A stretch of DNA of 32,991 nucleotides from Candidatus Altarchaeales archaeon. GTDB lineage: Archaea; Altiarchaeota; Altiarchaeia; IMC4; SCGC-AAA252-I15. Where the stretch lies: assembly GCA_014729705.1 (NCBI GenBank), contig WJJK01000031.1, positions 1-32,991 of the forward strand, in the 5' to 3' direction. Below are positions 15,856 to 25,412 of the stretch, one piece after another. The first letter of the stretch is position 1. Every line of letters begins with the position of its first letter. A program made the position numbers and the translations under genes. The notes below the pieces were generated by a model, which did no database searches, was not told the origin of the DNA, and worked only from the letters and a program-made list of their open reading frames with translations.

Positions 15856-18800
15856 ATGTCATCTGAGATTTTCAACCTCAATTCGCTTCCTACAAACGAC
15901 ACGGTATCTCGTGGGGCTCGTGTAGGACAGAAGAATGCTAGAACGACTAAGACCGTTTCTGTAGGCCCCGAAGACAACGTAAAAACGGGGGAGCAAAATG
16001 TCAATGCTGATTACCTCGTTGAGTCTTCTCTCATAGGAAATGATCTTAAAGGTTATGGTACGTTCACACCGGAGAGTCCCGTTGTTACAGGGTACACAGG
16101 TCCTGTAGACCTGAACAATGGTGATGTGATCCGTGCCTCAGGGGACACTACGTTCTATACGGTTACAGGTTTAGACGGGACTAACCTGTATGTGGCCTCT
16201 AAGTATCAGGGAGAAACAAGCGTATCCGGGGTCTGTACTATACGTAAGACTAAGCTGGATAGTGCTAAGTATATAAGAGCTAAGGGTGTCGGTTCTTCCA
16301 CAGTTGTTGTATATGACAAGAATAAGAATGAGTGGTCAGTAACTGGATCAGAGGGTGTGACAGGTCCTTTTGTAGCTCCTACAGGAGAAACTGGTCTTGA
16401 TACGGGGATGTCTATAGAGTTCCTGCCGGGTGCGTCTCAGGCACAGCCTGATTTGATGACTGTAGATACGGTCTATAAGACCCTTGTTAAAAACAACAGC
16501 AATGAAATAACGGATCTCGGTCTGAGCCCTATTCCTTACCCTCATGAGACGCTGAAGGTTTATTGGGGATCCACAGATGGAACTTTAGAGGAAAAGACAG
16601 AGTTCATACCAGGGTCGGGTAGTTTCGCAGGGGATTATATTGTCAACTACTCTCAGAATCCTACTCTTCAGTGGCCTAGACCCCCACTTTCTGAGCGTCA
16701 GGTAGCCTACATTAAATTCTTAGGTGACCTGGAGGATGAGGTTCAAGTTGAGGCTATAGATGCTACATTCCAGGGGGGATTCCCTGTAACAAAAGCATCA
16801 GAAGAAGCTGATGCTCCGAACGTCTCGGTTAGAGATATTATACCAGATTCAGATAGCGTGAAGGTTGGCGGTACTGCACTCACGCGCAACAGCGAGTATC
16901 TCATCAATACCGCTGCCGGTATCGTCAACCTTATCACGCACCAGTATCAGGAAGAGCTTGTAGATACAGTTTCTTATCCTAAACGTCTTATGTGGGACGG
17001 CGTGAGCGTGATCCGCGGTGTAGGCAAAAACGATCTCACGAATCCGGACACTGTAAACAATGAAAACCTAGTTATCTCAGGTGTCACAGGGCTACAGGGC
17101 ATTACGGGTGTCGTCTATTTCGAGGACACAGATGACAACAACCTAATACGTGAGACAGACTACTCCCTCGAGTATACATCAGGTGCGATACGGCTTACTC
17201 AACCAATTCAGGAAGATGAAGCTGTGTTGGTATCATACTATGTCGAAGGGGAGGATGAAGAAAAAGAAAAGGTGGCGTCTAATTATCTGCGTACGAGCAG
17301 ATATCCTGTTTTACGTGATTCGGTCGTAATGACAAAGCGCCAGGACACGACACAGAGTGCGGGTGTCACAGTCATGATCGAAGGTCAAGATTTTGACATC
17401 TCTTACCTCACAGGATGGATTACGATTTACGATACAGACCTTCTTTCTGAGGAAGACTTCCAGGTTGAAGTGTCGTATACACCGATGTCTCCCATAAACT
17501 GTATCCTACAACAAAACCCTAATGATGATACCTTCTATAGGATGACTATTGTAGACGATCATCTTAAGATAGTGGGTGACCCTAGCACATTTGTATATGA
17601 AGTTGAGAACCCGATTGCTTCAGTGCTCCAGACAGATTATTTCAAAAAGCCCACCGATCCGGATCGTTATTCTTATAATGGTTCGTTAGCGGATAGTGAC
17701 TTTTTGTATATAAGAAACGGTACCGACCCTCTGAAAACCTTGGATACTGCAGGCTATACATATGAGGATGATAAGAGACAAATAACTCTTGACGTGGCTG
17801 TCAACGATAATATCCCTACGGACACAGACGACATACTGGCTACGTACAATGTAGTATCGGATGTTCTCCCGTACGCTCCTTTACAGCCTATTTTTCCTGT
17901 TATCAGTGAAGGCGGTAACAGTATTGTCATTGAGGGATTTGATAGGACAGACCTTCTTAAACCAAATAAGCTTCTTCGTATAGATAACTTCGACCCGGTC
18001 GCCACATATTACTTCCGTATCAAATCTGTAGTGTATGCTAATGGCAATACAACGGTCACTTTTTATGGGACTTTTCCAGAAGATATAAGGATCCCTACGT
18101 TTTACACGTTTGATGATTTCGTGTCTTGGGAAGAGATACCAGAAGCTACAGAGGTAAACAGGAGCGCGCTTAAGGGATCTACGTCACTCCAGTTCCGTGG
18201 GGTGACCTTAGAGTTTCTAGAACTTGTTCGGACAGATGGTCTGCTTTTAGTTAATGGTACCGATGTATACACAGTGACGTCGGTGGAGCAGAGTGGCACA
18301 GAGGCTACGGTCAATATCTTCCCGAAGCTTCTGGGGCCAGTCACTGGAGATGTATATGCCTCAGATCTTCCCGTTGTGGCTGAGGGGGAGGCTACACTTC
18401 AGCCGATGCACCATGTGATAGATGACCCCGAACAGCCTGCTTTTACCATATGGTATCAACCTCCAACGGACGCACAAGGCACAGTCTTGTTCGAGGGGTC
18501 AGCAAATATCCTTATTACAGAGGATAGCTTGGTCCTGTATGAATCTATAGAGGGTATCTCTAATCCTTCGCCTTATGTATACACTCTTTCTTCTTATGGA
18601 TCTATACGAGCGTTGGTAGATGCGATTAAGGCTACAAAGTCTACGTTCGCACAGCACGTTGATGTGCTTCCGAATGTTCCTGAGTACTACCCCTTCACGA
18701 CACTACCAAGCCACGTTGCAGAGGAGTTGTATTTCTTGCCTAATGGTGCTTGGAGCTCGACGCTCATCATACCTTTTGAGGAAGGCGCTTTACAGCAGGC

Positions 18801-21800
18801 TCCGTATACAGTTACGATAGCACCTGAGCTGAAGCGGAGAACTATCCTCGAGGCAGTGAAGGATAGCTCTTCTTTCGATGTTCCTGAGATAGACCGTACG
18901 TCTCTGTTTGGGTCTGGGGATTTCCTGTACTTCTTGGACCAGATAGAAGGGACACGTTACTTCTTTGAGGTGGTAAGCTCTAATTTGGTACCCACGGACA
19001 ACCCGGAAGACACGCGCGTCTTTTTGTCTGATACCTTTAGGGAGAATCTTCTTGATCCTCGTCTGTTCAGAGGTACCGGAGTTTCTTGGCAGAACGTTGA
19101 GGACCAGATGCTCAGCGTGGATTATACCAATTCTACGGTGACCTTCTCCGGTACCAGCACGTCCATCGCTTCTGGGATCCTTCTTAAGTTCTCAGATATG
19201 TATGTGTACAACGTCGACGAGGTAACTCAGGGCACTGCAGACTACACACTTAAATTGGCCCCTGCGATATCCTCGAATGTTACCGTGCAGAATTTTGAGG
19301 GATACGTACAGCGTACTGCACAGGGTATTGCGTGGACAGAACTTTCTAATTTAAATGAGACACGCTTGGTACAGGACTCAGACTATGGTATAGTTACGGG
19401 GGGTATAACACTTACGAGGCCTGTACAGCGCCTCGAACGTTTCCGCTTGAGTTACATGGGAATTGATACACATGCTGAGGATGAAGGAAAAGCTGTCACA
19501 TGCACCTGTAAGTACTTCACATCTCTCAGCGCTAACTCACAAGTAGATGTGTACTTGGATTACCTGAATATTGACCAGTTCTATCTTCAGAAACTTACGG
19601 AAGAGCGCTTCCTGGAGATTGTAACCGTTCCTCAGATGGAGCAGATCCTACAACAGAAGGGTGGCTCTGGGGGACAATCCGCGGACACAGGAGCCACGGA
19701 TGATTCAATCCCTGCGTATGAGGGAGGACTTGCCGACAAGTACTATCGTCTTCGTGATGAGAAGATTAAGATGCAGCTTTATCTACGCATCTACAAGTGG
19801 TATAAAGCCAGGCTTCGTAGCTTTGCGTCAGAGTTGCAGCTTACGATGGGATTTCAGTTAGGTAACAGCAACTCAGTAGGTACGCGAAACGGGCACTACA
19901 CACTTCAAGACGCATATGTAGAGAACGGTGATTACACACTCACGACAGACTCAGATATCCAACAGATACAGAACGGTTTTTCTAAGTTCTTCCCGGTAGG
20001 ATATGAGGGTACTGCTCCTTTGTACTATGACAGGTTCTCCAACGAGTACAGGACCTACAACGAGGTTTTCTGTTACAACCTAAATTACTATGATGAGTCC
20101 GGAAACTTTTTACGTAGCGAGGGTCGCGCGAAGTCGGTAAACCCGTATTGGGTTCAAAATCTTGACTATACAATTTTAAACAATACGAGTGATAATCTGG
20201 TCGCTTATTATGAGCGTGAGATCCCATCAGATGACCGCACATTCAGTGCTGATGATACGGCTTATAGCTGGCTCCGCAGGATATCTACAGGAGACACTTT
20301 CGAGATAGAAGGGTATAAGGACTCACACACAATAGGTTCTTTTAGCTCTGGTACGGATAAGGTAAGCCAAAAACCTTATGATGCTATCGTTTTGGCTGAA
20401 AATACTACTTTCTCAGAGAAGGGCATCCGGTCATTTAATATCACGGTTAGATCCGGTGTGCCGTACTACGTAACGGATGAGGGGTCCGTCACGCTCTCAG
20501 ATCTAGAAGCTGCATTAAGCGGAGAGGGCTATAATATCATTGTCAAGCGCCAGCAGGTGGAACCCTTCCCAATGTATGATGATGAGTTCAGCTATGGGCG
20601 TAAGCTCGAGGGCGGGGCTGTAGACGGACATGTGCGGGATAAAGATCGCATAAAGAAATTCTCTCTCGCCGCTCTTCTTACTATTCTCTTCGGGGTACCT
20701 GCTGTAAAGAGGCATAAATATGTTACAGTTCAGGTCGGGAGATATGACGAGAACTCTTTGGCGTTTACTACTGTGGAAAACATAAGTGTGGACCTGTCTG
20801 AGTTGAATTTCTTCCAGGAGCGTAAGGTTTCTACAACCGAGGATGCCCTTTACGAGAACTATCGAGATGAACCAAATGACTCTCTTAAGGGATTTGATAA
20901 GTATTTCTATTTGTCGTTCGAGAAGATCTATGATGAGAAGGAACGCCGTGGGTATCGTGAAGGTTTTGTCCTACGTACGAAAGACCGTAATCTTTGGTTC
21001 CGGTTTGTATTGGGCGGCTCTACACAGGTAGCTGATGAGTATGGTTTCACCACAAGTGAAGTTTATAAGAACTTCTACTATCCGGATAACATGTACCGTT
21101 ATCTCCTCCTTGAGAAACAGGCGTGGGAAATTGAGGAGATGATCATACGGGATATCTACGATTACAACGATAAGATCGCGCGAGCCTTCAACGAGGGTCA
21201 GATCAATCTTGCATATATTAGCAAGTTCAAGGGATACCTGGCGCAGTACATAGACGGAGAACCCGCCGGTATCTCAGAATGGATAGCTTCTCGCATATCT
21301 AAGTATGCTCCTCACTTGGCGTTTTTCCTTGGGGCATATACTTCAGATGGAGACGCGGGACCTCTCAATGGTATTCTTAAGCCTGATGGATTGCATGATG
21401 AAGATAGTGCCTCGGCAGCTATTGCTCAAACTTTTAAGGATACAACCGATGCCAAGGAGGATTACACTAACTTCTATGCTAAGTACCAGACTTTCTCGGG
21501 TCTAAACCACATTAATAATCAGGACTGGAAGTATGATTATATAAGATGGGTTTTGTCTCTAGAAGAAGGCCTAATGTATCAGAAGGATGCTCGTGTTTTG
21601 TACGACGAATCCGGGCAGATAAAGATGGGTTTGCGAGAGCTCCAGGCTCTGAGATTTAGAAAATCTCCAAACACTACATATACCTTCTCCAATACTTCAT
21701 ACACGGTAACGTCCACGGCGCTCAGCATAACCACTACGGTGGGTTTTGGAGGGTCTGAATCTTCAACACTTACATACTCCTATAATCTTCTTTCTAAAGG

Positions 21801-24800
21801 ACAGTATAAGACTCTAGATACGCTCGTTGGAGAAATTAATTCCCAGAAGTTAAGAGGGGTAAATATCTTCCAAGCCGAGGTTCTGTTTGATCATTATCCT
21901 TATGGTTCTCAGACTACTGAAAATCTTCTCCAAGGGACATGGAGTGCGAATTTATCTACATGGGCGACCTCCTTACTAACGAATGTTGCTGACCACCGTG
22001 TAGCTGACCCAAGGATTCTTTTCCTCAATAAGTTTCTTGAAGATTCTGTACCGCTGGATCATGTACGTCTTGAGGATCGTGAAGGAACTCTCTCTGGTGT
22101 CACAGGAATGGCTCCTTCTGAGAATCCCTTAGGAGTGTGGCCTATATATACCTCTAATGGGAACCCTAATAAAGAACCTATTGAAGGTTTGCCCGTAGCC
22201 GGTGAGTGGGAAACTCTAGAGGACAATGTCTTTGATGTCATACAGATACGCTCTATAGGGGCTCCGTGGACACTATCTTTTTCGGATATGGAGGATGGAG
22301 ACTTTAAAGATTATATGGGACCTCCTTCAATTTTAAAGAAAATTGATGATGAGGGCGCTATCTCTAGCGTAGAGTTGTCCCAGCTTCGCTCTTCTGTAGT
22401 TTCTAACCAACCCCAGGTGACTATACTTAAGAAGTTAGTACTAACTAGGCGTGGTGTTCAAGACACAGTGGTTGAGTATAATCTCCGTCAATACTCTACT
22501 ATAAATAAGCTTGTGGAAGCTATTAACGCTACCAGGTTTAATAAAGACGGTATTGTTGACCCCGAGGGAGATAGGCAGTACTTTGAGGCCCGTCTTGTAG
22601 GTGACAAAGATTTACAGGGTGAGGTAAATAGTTATGAACTTATGGCTGAATACGAGCAAATACGTAAGTCCTTTAGGGTCTACAGTAATGAGTACGAACA
22701 GGTAACTCGTTATTCTTTTACCCCCTCAGCCGGTCCAGTTATCTCTAACAATCCTTTGACTAATGTATTTGATTTAGAGACTGATATTAATAGCTCTGTG
22801 ATACGCGGTACGGATGACACACAGCTTTATAGTGCGGATTTGATCCAGAATGGATCAACGTTGAAACTTCAGCCTACACAGGGATATTTCCCAACGGGAG
22901 CATCTGATAGTGTGACCCTTGAGATTGATGGCTCTGTAGTAGGGGCAACGGGTGCCTTAGAATCTATCGAGCTGTCAGTACCAAATCCAGGGAGTCTCAC
23001 AGGAGATTATCAGATACAGGAGTCAACGTATGAGATACCTGAGACGCAAGATGAACTCATTCTATCGTCTAAGATAAGGTACTTTAGTGATAGCTTGGCT
23101 AAGACATCGGGGGCATCTTCTCAGCTCAATGATTATGTAGTGGGGTGGCAATTAGCTGAGGATCCAAATGAAACAGGGGGCTCGGTCACTCTTCGAGCGC
23201 CACGGAATCGGTATAGCCTGTACTCTACGCATAACTTCAATATAGAGGGACCAGAAGCCGCTTATCAGACCACACTGAGTAGCTTCCCGCTTGGACTACG
23301 CAAAGACATCCTGGCGTTTGATATCTATTGCTGGGATGATAAGAATCCAAGCGGTGAGAGATACTATGAGGTAAGGGACAATTGGATCTATTTCGTAAGT
23401 GCTAATGTGAAAAACCACGGTATCCCTCTTGCGGGATCGGGCCATCCTAATGCCCCCTATAATGAGAGCTTGGCAGATCTTTTAAGGAGAATAAACACAG
23501 ACCAAATCGTCAATAAGTATTTCTATGCAAATTTGAAGTTCACTCGTGAAAGCAAGCGGGACCCAGGATATTTCGAGTATACATACCTCCCGAACTTCAA
23601 GAAGGATGTACCAAAATCAACCCTGGATACGCTCTATTTGAGACAGGACGCTGCCTTAACGTTAAGGGATACGGAAGACGCAACGTATCGGATTAATCCT
23701 AATGGGGCTTTTGATCCGTCCAATACCGCTACGACGTACACGTCATCTAGCTTGGATATCAGGTCTGAGGTAAGAGTAATTTCTGTGTCTCCTGGAAACG
23801 GATATACATTTTCAGCATCGTCGTTTGTAGTCAATGATGGAGCAGACACACTATCGCTTTCTGCGACGTGGAAGTACAATTATAGTTATACGAAGACCTT
23901 CCTTTTCAGTGATGCGTCCACGGATTCTATATCAGAGCTTGTTAACGCTATCAACGCAGAAACCGTACCTGTAGACGGTACGCAGCTTTTTGACGCTGTT
24001 CTTCTTAACGATGATGATAGTGATGAGCTCTTGGCGACAAGCGGTAACTTGAATACTAGTTATGTAACGCTAACTAAAACAGGTTCTGTGAATGCTCTTA
24101 AGATAAAGATGAATACTACAGGAGGGGCCGGGTATACCGTACTGTCTCCTACTTACAGCATAAGAACACAGAGGGATAGGCTTATACTTAGGTGCACCAT
24201 CCAGTACAATGGGACGTACAATCCCCCAGCATACAACATTAGCTCGGGCAAGTACACACTTCTGTCTCTTACAGAGTCAATATCTAATTTGAAGCCTGTA
24301 TCTGACCCCATATTCACAGGGATATTCGATGCGAAAGTCTTTAACCTAGAATATGCTCTAGATGATGCATCGGAATTGTTGGATGTAAATACTTCTATCA
24401 CGGGGACTGTCTACGCAAAGTTTTTGGCTACGCATAGCTATGATTTGATTGGATATAGCTTATCATCTGTTGCTGCACTTATTAATGAAGACACTGTTGA
24501 GTCGGGCGTGACAGCCACATATGTCTCAGCTTACGGGACATATGAGGCGGGTTATTTACGTCCACAGCCTACGTACACAGCGATACCCACAGCAGTGACA
24601 GTGGACATGGATTTGAGAGAGGTACGGGGCGTGCGCCTTTTGAATATGGATAATCCGGGCATTATAACTGTAGAAGAGCTACAGCTGATAATCAACTCAT
24701 ATGAAAACTACAGAGTAGACCTTCCTGATTTGAGTACAAGTCTATCAGACTGGGTTGACTCCGTTAAGGGAGACACGCAAACTGGGATGCTGTCGGTAAC

Positions 24801-25275
24801 TGTCCTTCCTATGTCAGTGGAGAGTTCTCCATACGGGTTGATTGATGAGATAAGCGCGCAGTCACTTAGTACTAATGAACCGGCACATGTGTATTTCGGG
24901 GTGATGGGAGACATACGCTTCGTACAGATATCCGACTACAACCTGTATACGCAGATCAATTACATAAAAGAGCGTCTTGCTAAACCGTGGAAGAACTCTG
25001 AGGGGAAGGTGGTCCCAGACTATTATACCCCCGAGCAGTACAACACGAATAATCCGTACGCGATAGATGATGAGAACTTCCTGAATTGGCTCCGAAGTAC
25101 GCGTTACGGGCAGATTCGCAACAGCGTTATAAATGAGGCAACCGTTGCGAACATGTACTTCTGGCTGTATTTGAAGTTCCATAAGGAGTTTGGATGCGAC
25201 CAACAGAAGAAACTTCTCGAGGATCAAATCGAGAGGGACGAGAACGATCAAAAGATAATCGGACAGGCCACGTAG
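15856..25275 (+). CDS. Giant multi-repeat virion protein (3139 aa), probable baseplate/fibre component
   Basis: One uninterrupted frame encodes a protein of about 345 kDa; AAGAGG lies five bases before ATG 15856. The N-terminal ~1200 residues are beta modules of the kind 'DY-x-(5-9)-G-x-I-x-L ... V-x-VSY', with copies near residues 345, 435, 512, 633 and 1176. Residues about 1242-1335 are a helical stretch ('LQKLTEERFLEIVT', 'RLRDEKIKMQLYLRIYKWYK'). The part from 1335 to 1960 is Tyr/Asp-rich and more globular. From about 914 and again 1984-2880 a second module recurs: '[ST]-I/L-x-x-LV-x-x-IN' followed by an 'F-x-A-x-L' strand, seven copies. The C-terminus is helical and charged. Between spike and wedge genes it is most likely a baseplate-periphery or fibre-network protein. 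I recognise no enzyme or sugar-binding signature. Confidence 0.9.
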   Translation: MSSEIFNLNSLPTNDTVSRGARVGQKNARTTKTVSVGPEDNVKTGEQNVNADYLVESSLIGNDLKGYGTFTPESPVVTGYTGPVDLNNGDVIRASGDTTFYTVTGLDGTNLYVASKYQGETSVSGVCTIRKTKLDSAKYIRAKGVGSSTVVVYDKNKNEWSVTGSEGVTGPFVAPTGETGLDTGMSIEFLPGASQAQPDLMTVDTVYKTLVKNNSNEITDLGLSPIPYPHETLKVYWGSTDGTLEEKTEFIPGSGSFAGDYIVNYSQNPTLQWPRPPLSERQVAYIKFLGDLEDEVQVEAIDATFQGGFPVTKASEEADAPNVSVRDIIPDSDSVKVGGTALTRNSEYLINTAAGIVNLITHQYQEELVDTVSYPKRLMWDGVSVIRGVGKNDLTNPDTVNNENLVISGVTGLQGITGVVYFEDTDDNNLIRETDYSLEYTSGAIRLTQPIQEDEAVLVSYYVEGEDEEKEKVASNYLRTSRYPVLRDSVVMTKRQDTTQSAGVTVMIEGQDFDISYLTGWITIYDTDLLSEEDFQVEVSYTPMSPINCILQQNPNDDTFYRMTIVDDHLKIVGDPSTFVYEVENPIASVLQTDYFKKPTDPDRYSYNGSLADSDFLYIRNGTDPLKTLDTAGYTYEDDKRQITLDVAVNDNIPTDTDDILATYNVVSDVLPYAPLQPIFPVISEGGNSIVIEGFDRTDLLKPNKLLRIDNFDPVATYYFRIKSVVYANGNTTVTFYGTFPEDIRIPTFYTFDDFVSWEEIPEATEVNRSALKGSTSLQFRGVTLEFLELVRTDGLLLVNGTDVYTVTSVEQSGTEATVNIFPKLLGPVTGDVYASDLPVVAEGEATLQPMHHVIDDPEQPAFTIWYQPPTDAQGTVLFEGSANILITEDSLVLYESIEGISNPSPYVYTLSSYGSIRALVDAIKATKSTFAQHVDVLPNVPEYYPFTTLPSHVAEELYFLPNGAWSSTLIIPFEEGALQQAPYTVTIAPELKRRTILEAVKDSSSFDVPEIDRTSLFGSGDFLYFLDQIEGTRYFFEVVSSNLVPTDNPEDTRVFLSDTFRENLLDPRLFRGTGVSWQNVEDQMLSVDYTNSTVTFSGTSTSIASGILLKFSDMYVYNVDEVTQGTADYTLKLAPAISSNVTVQNFEGYVQRTAQGIAWTELSNLNETRLVQDSDYGIVTGGITLTRPVQRLERFRLSYMGIDTHAEDEGKAVTCTCKYFTSLSANSQVDVYLDYLNIDQFYLQKLTEERFLEIVTVPQMEQILQQKGGSGGQSADTGATDDSIPAYEGGLADKYYRLRDEKIKMQLYLRIYKWYKARLRSFASELQLTMGFQLGNSNSVGTRNGHYTLQDAYVENGDYTLTTDSDIQQIQNGFSKFFPVGYEGTAPLYYDRFSNEYRTYNEVFCYNLNYYDESGNFLRSEGRAKSVNPYWVQNLDYTILNNTSDNLVAYYEREIPSDDRTFSADDTAYSWLRRISTGDTFEIEGYKDSHTIGSFSSGTDKVSQKPYDAIVLAENTTFSEKGIRSFNITVRSGVPYYVTDEGSVTLSDLEAALSGEGYNIIVKRQQVEPFPMYDDEFSYGRKLEGGAVDGHVRDKDRIKKFSLAALLTILFGVPAVKRHKYVTVQVGRYDENSLAFTTVENISVDLSELNFFQERKVSTTEDALYENYRDEPNDSLKGFDKYFYLSFEKIYDEKERRGYREGFVLRTKDRNLWFRFVLGGSTQVADEYGFTTSEVYKNFYYPDNMYRYLLLEKQAWEIEEMIIRDIYDYNDKIARAFNEGQINLAYISKFKGYLAQYIDGEPAGISEWIASRISKYAPHLAFFLGAYTSDGDAGPLNGILKPDGLHDEDSASAAIAQTFKDTTDAKEDYTNFYAKYQTFSGLNHINNQDWKYDYIRWVLSLEEGLMYQKDARVLYDESGQIKMGLRELQALRFRKSPNTTYTFSNTSYTVTSTALSITTTVGFGGSESSTLTYSYNLLSKGQYKTLDTLVGEINSQKLRGVNIFQAEVLFDHYPYGSQTTENLLQGTWSANLSTWATSLLTNVADHRVADPRILFLNKFLEDSVPLDHVRLEDREGTLSGVTGMAPSENPLGVWPIYTSNGNPNKEPIEGLPVAGEWETLEDNVFDVIQIRSIGAPWTLSFSDMEDGDFKDYMGPPSILKKIDDEGAISSVELSQLRSSVVSNQPQVTILKKLVLTRRGVQDTVVEYNLRQYSTINKLVEAINATRFNKDGIVDPEGDRQYFEARLVGDKDLQGEVNSYELMAEYEQIRKSFRVYSNEYEQVTRYSFTPSAGPVISNNPLTNVFDLETDINSSVIRGTDDTQLYSADLIQNGSTLKLQPTQGYFPTGASDSVTLEIDGSVVGATGALESIELSVPNPGSLTGDYQIQESTYEIPETQDELILSSKIRYFSDSLAKTSGASSQLNDYVVGWQLAEDPNETGGSVTLRAPRNRYSLYSTHNFNIEGPEAAYQTTLSSFPLGLRKDILAFDIYCWDDKNPSGERYYEVRDNWIYFVSANVKNHGIPLAGSGHPNAPYNESLADLLRRINTDQIVNKYFYANLKFTRESKRDPGYFEYTYLPNFKKDVPKSTLDTLYLRQDAALTLRDTEDATYRINPNGAFDPSNTATTYTSSSLDIRSEVRVISVSPGNGYTFSASSFVVNDGADTLSLSATWKYNYSYTKTFLFSDASTDSISELVNAINAETVPVDGTQLFDAVLLNDDDSDELLATSGNLNTSYVTLTKTGSVNALKIKMNTTGGAGYTVLSPTYSIRTQRDRLILRCTIQYNGTYNPPAYNISSGKYTLLSLTESISNLKPVSDPIFTGIFDAKVFNLEYALDDASELLDVNTSITGTVYAKFLATHSYDLIGYSLSSVAALINEDTVESGVTATYVSAYGTYEAGYLRPQPTYTAIPTAVTVDMDLREVRGVRLLNMDNPGIITVEELQLIINSYENYRVDLPDLSTSLSDWVDSVKGDTQTGMLSVTVLPMSVESSPYGLIDEISAQSLSTNEPAHVYFGVMGDIRFVQISDYNLYTQINYIKERLAKPWKNSEGKVVPDYYTPEQYNTNNPYAIDDENFLNWLRSTRYGQIRNSVINEATVANMYFWLYLKFHKEFGCDQQKKLLEDQIERDENDQKIIGQAT

Positions 25276-25412
25276 CAAAGATTAGGGTCGTTAGAGCAGG
25301 GTCGGGTAATAGCGAGCTTAAAGGACATCTAAAGGCTCTTATGTATCATATGGAGAGGCTGTTGAAGGTTGAAATGAAAGAGGCTACTCGTCGCATAAAG
25401 AGGAAGCTATAA
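25194..25412 (+). CDS. Small basic protein overlapping the end of the giant gene
   Basis: The product is 72 aa. AAGGAG (25183-25188) stands five bases before ATG 25194, inside the last codons of the giant gene in another frame, so 82 bases overlap. The stop TAA shares its last A with the ATG of the next gene (TAATG), typical of coupled phage genes. The chain is very basic (Arg/Lys-rich) with a predicted helix 'HLKALMYHMERLLKVEMKEA'. The AAGGAG also encodes Lys-Glu in the giant protein, so it could be coincidence, but without this gene 136 bases would be empty in an otherwise gapless cluster. The function is unknown; a small structural or assembly role is possible. Confidence 0.6.
   Translation: MRPTEETSRGSNREGRERSKDNRTGHVAKIRVVRAGSGNSELKGHLKALMYHMERLLKVEMKEATRRIKRKL

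Noticed and set aside
24862-25278. 138-codon frame on the - strand at the end of the giant gene
   Set aside because: Antisense shadow with hydrophobic low-complexity composition; no start signal.
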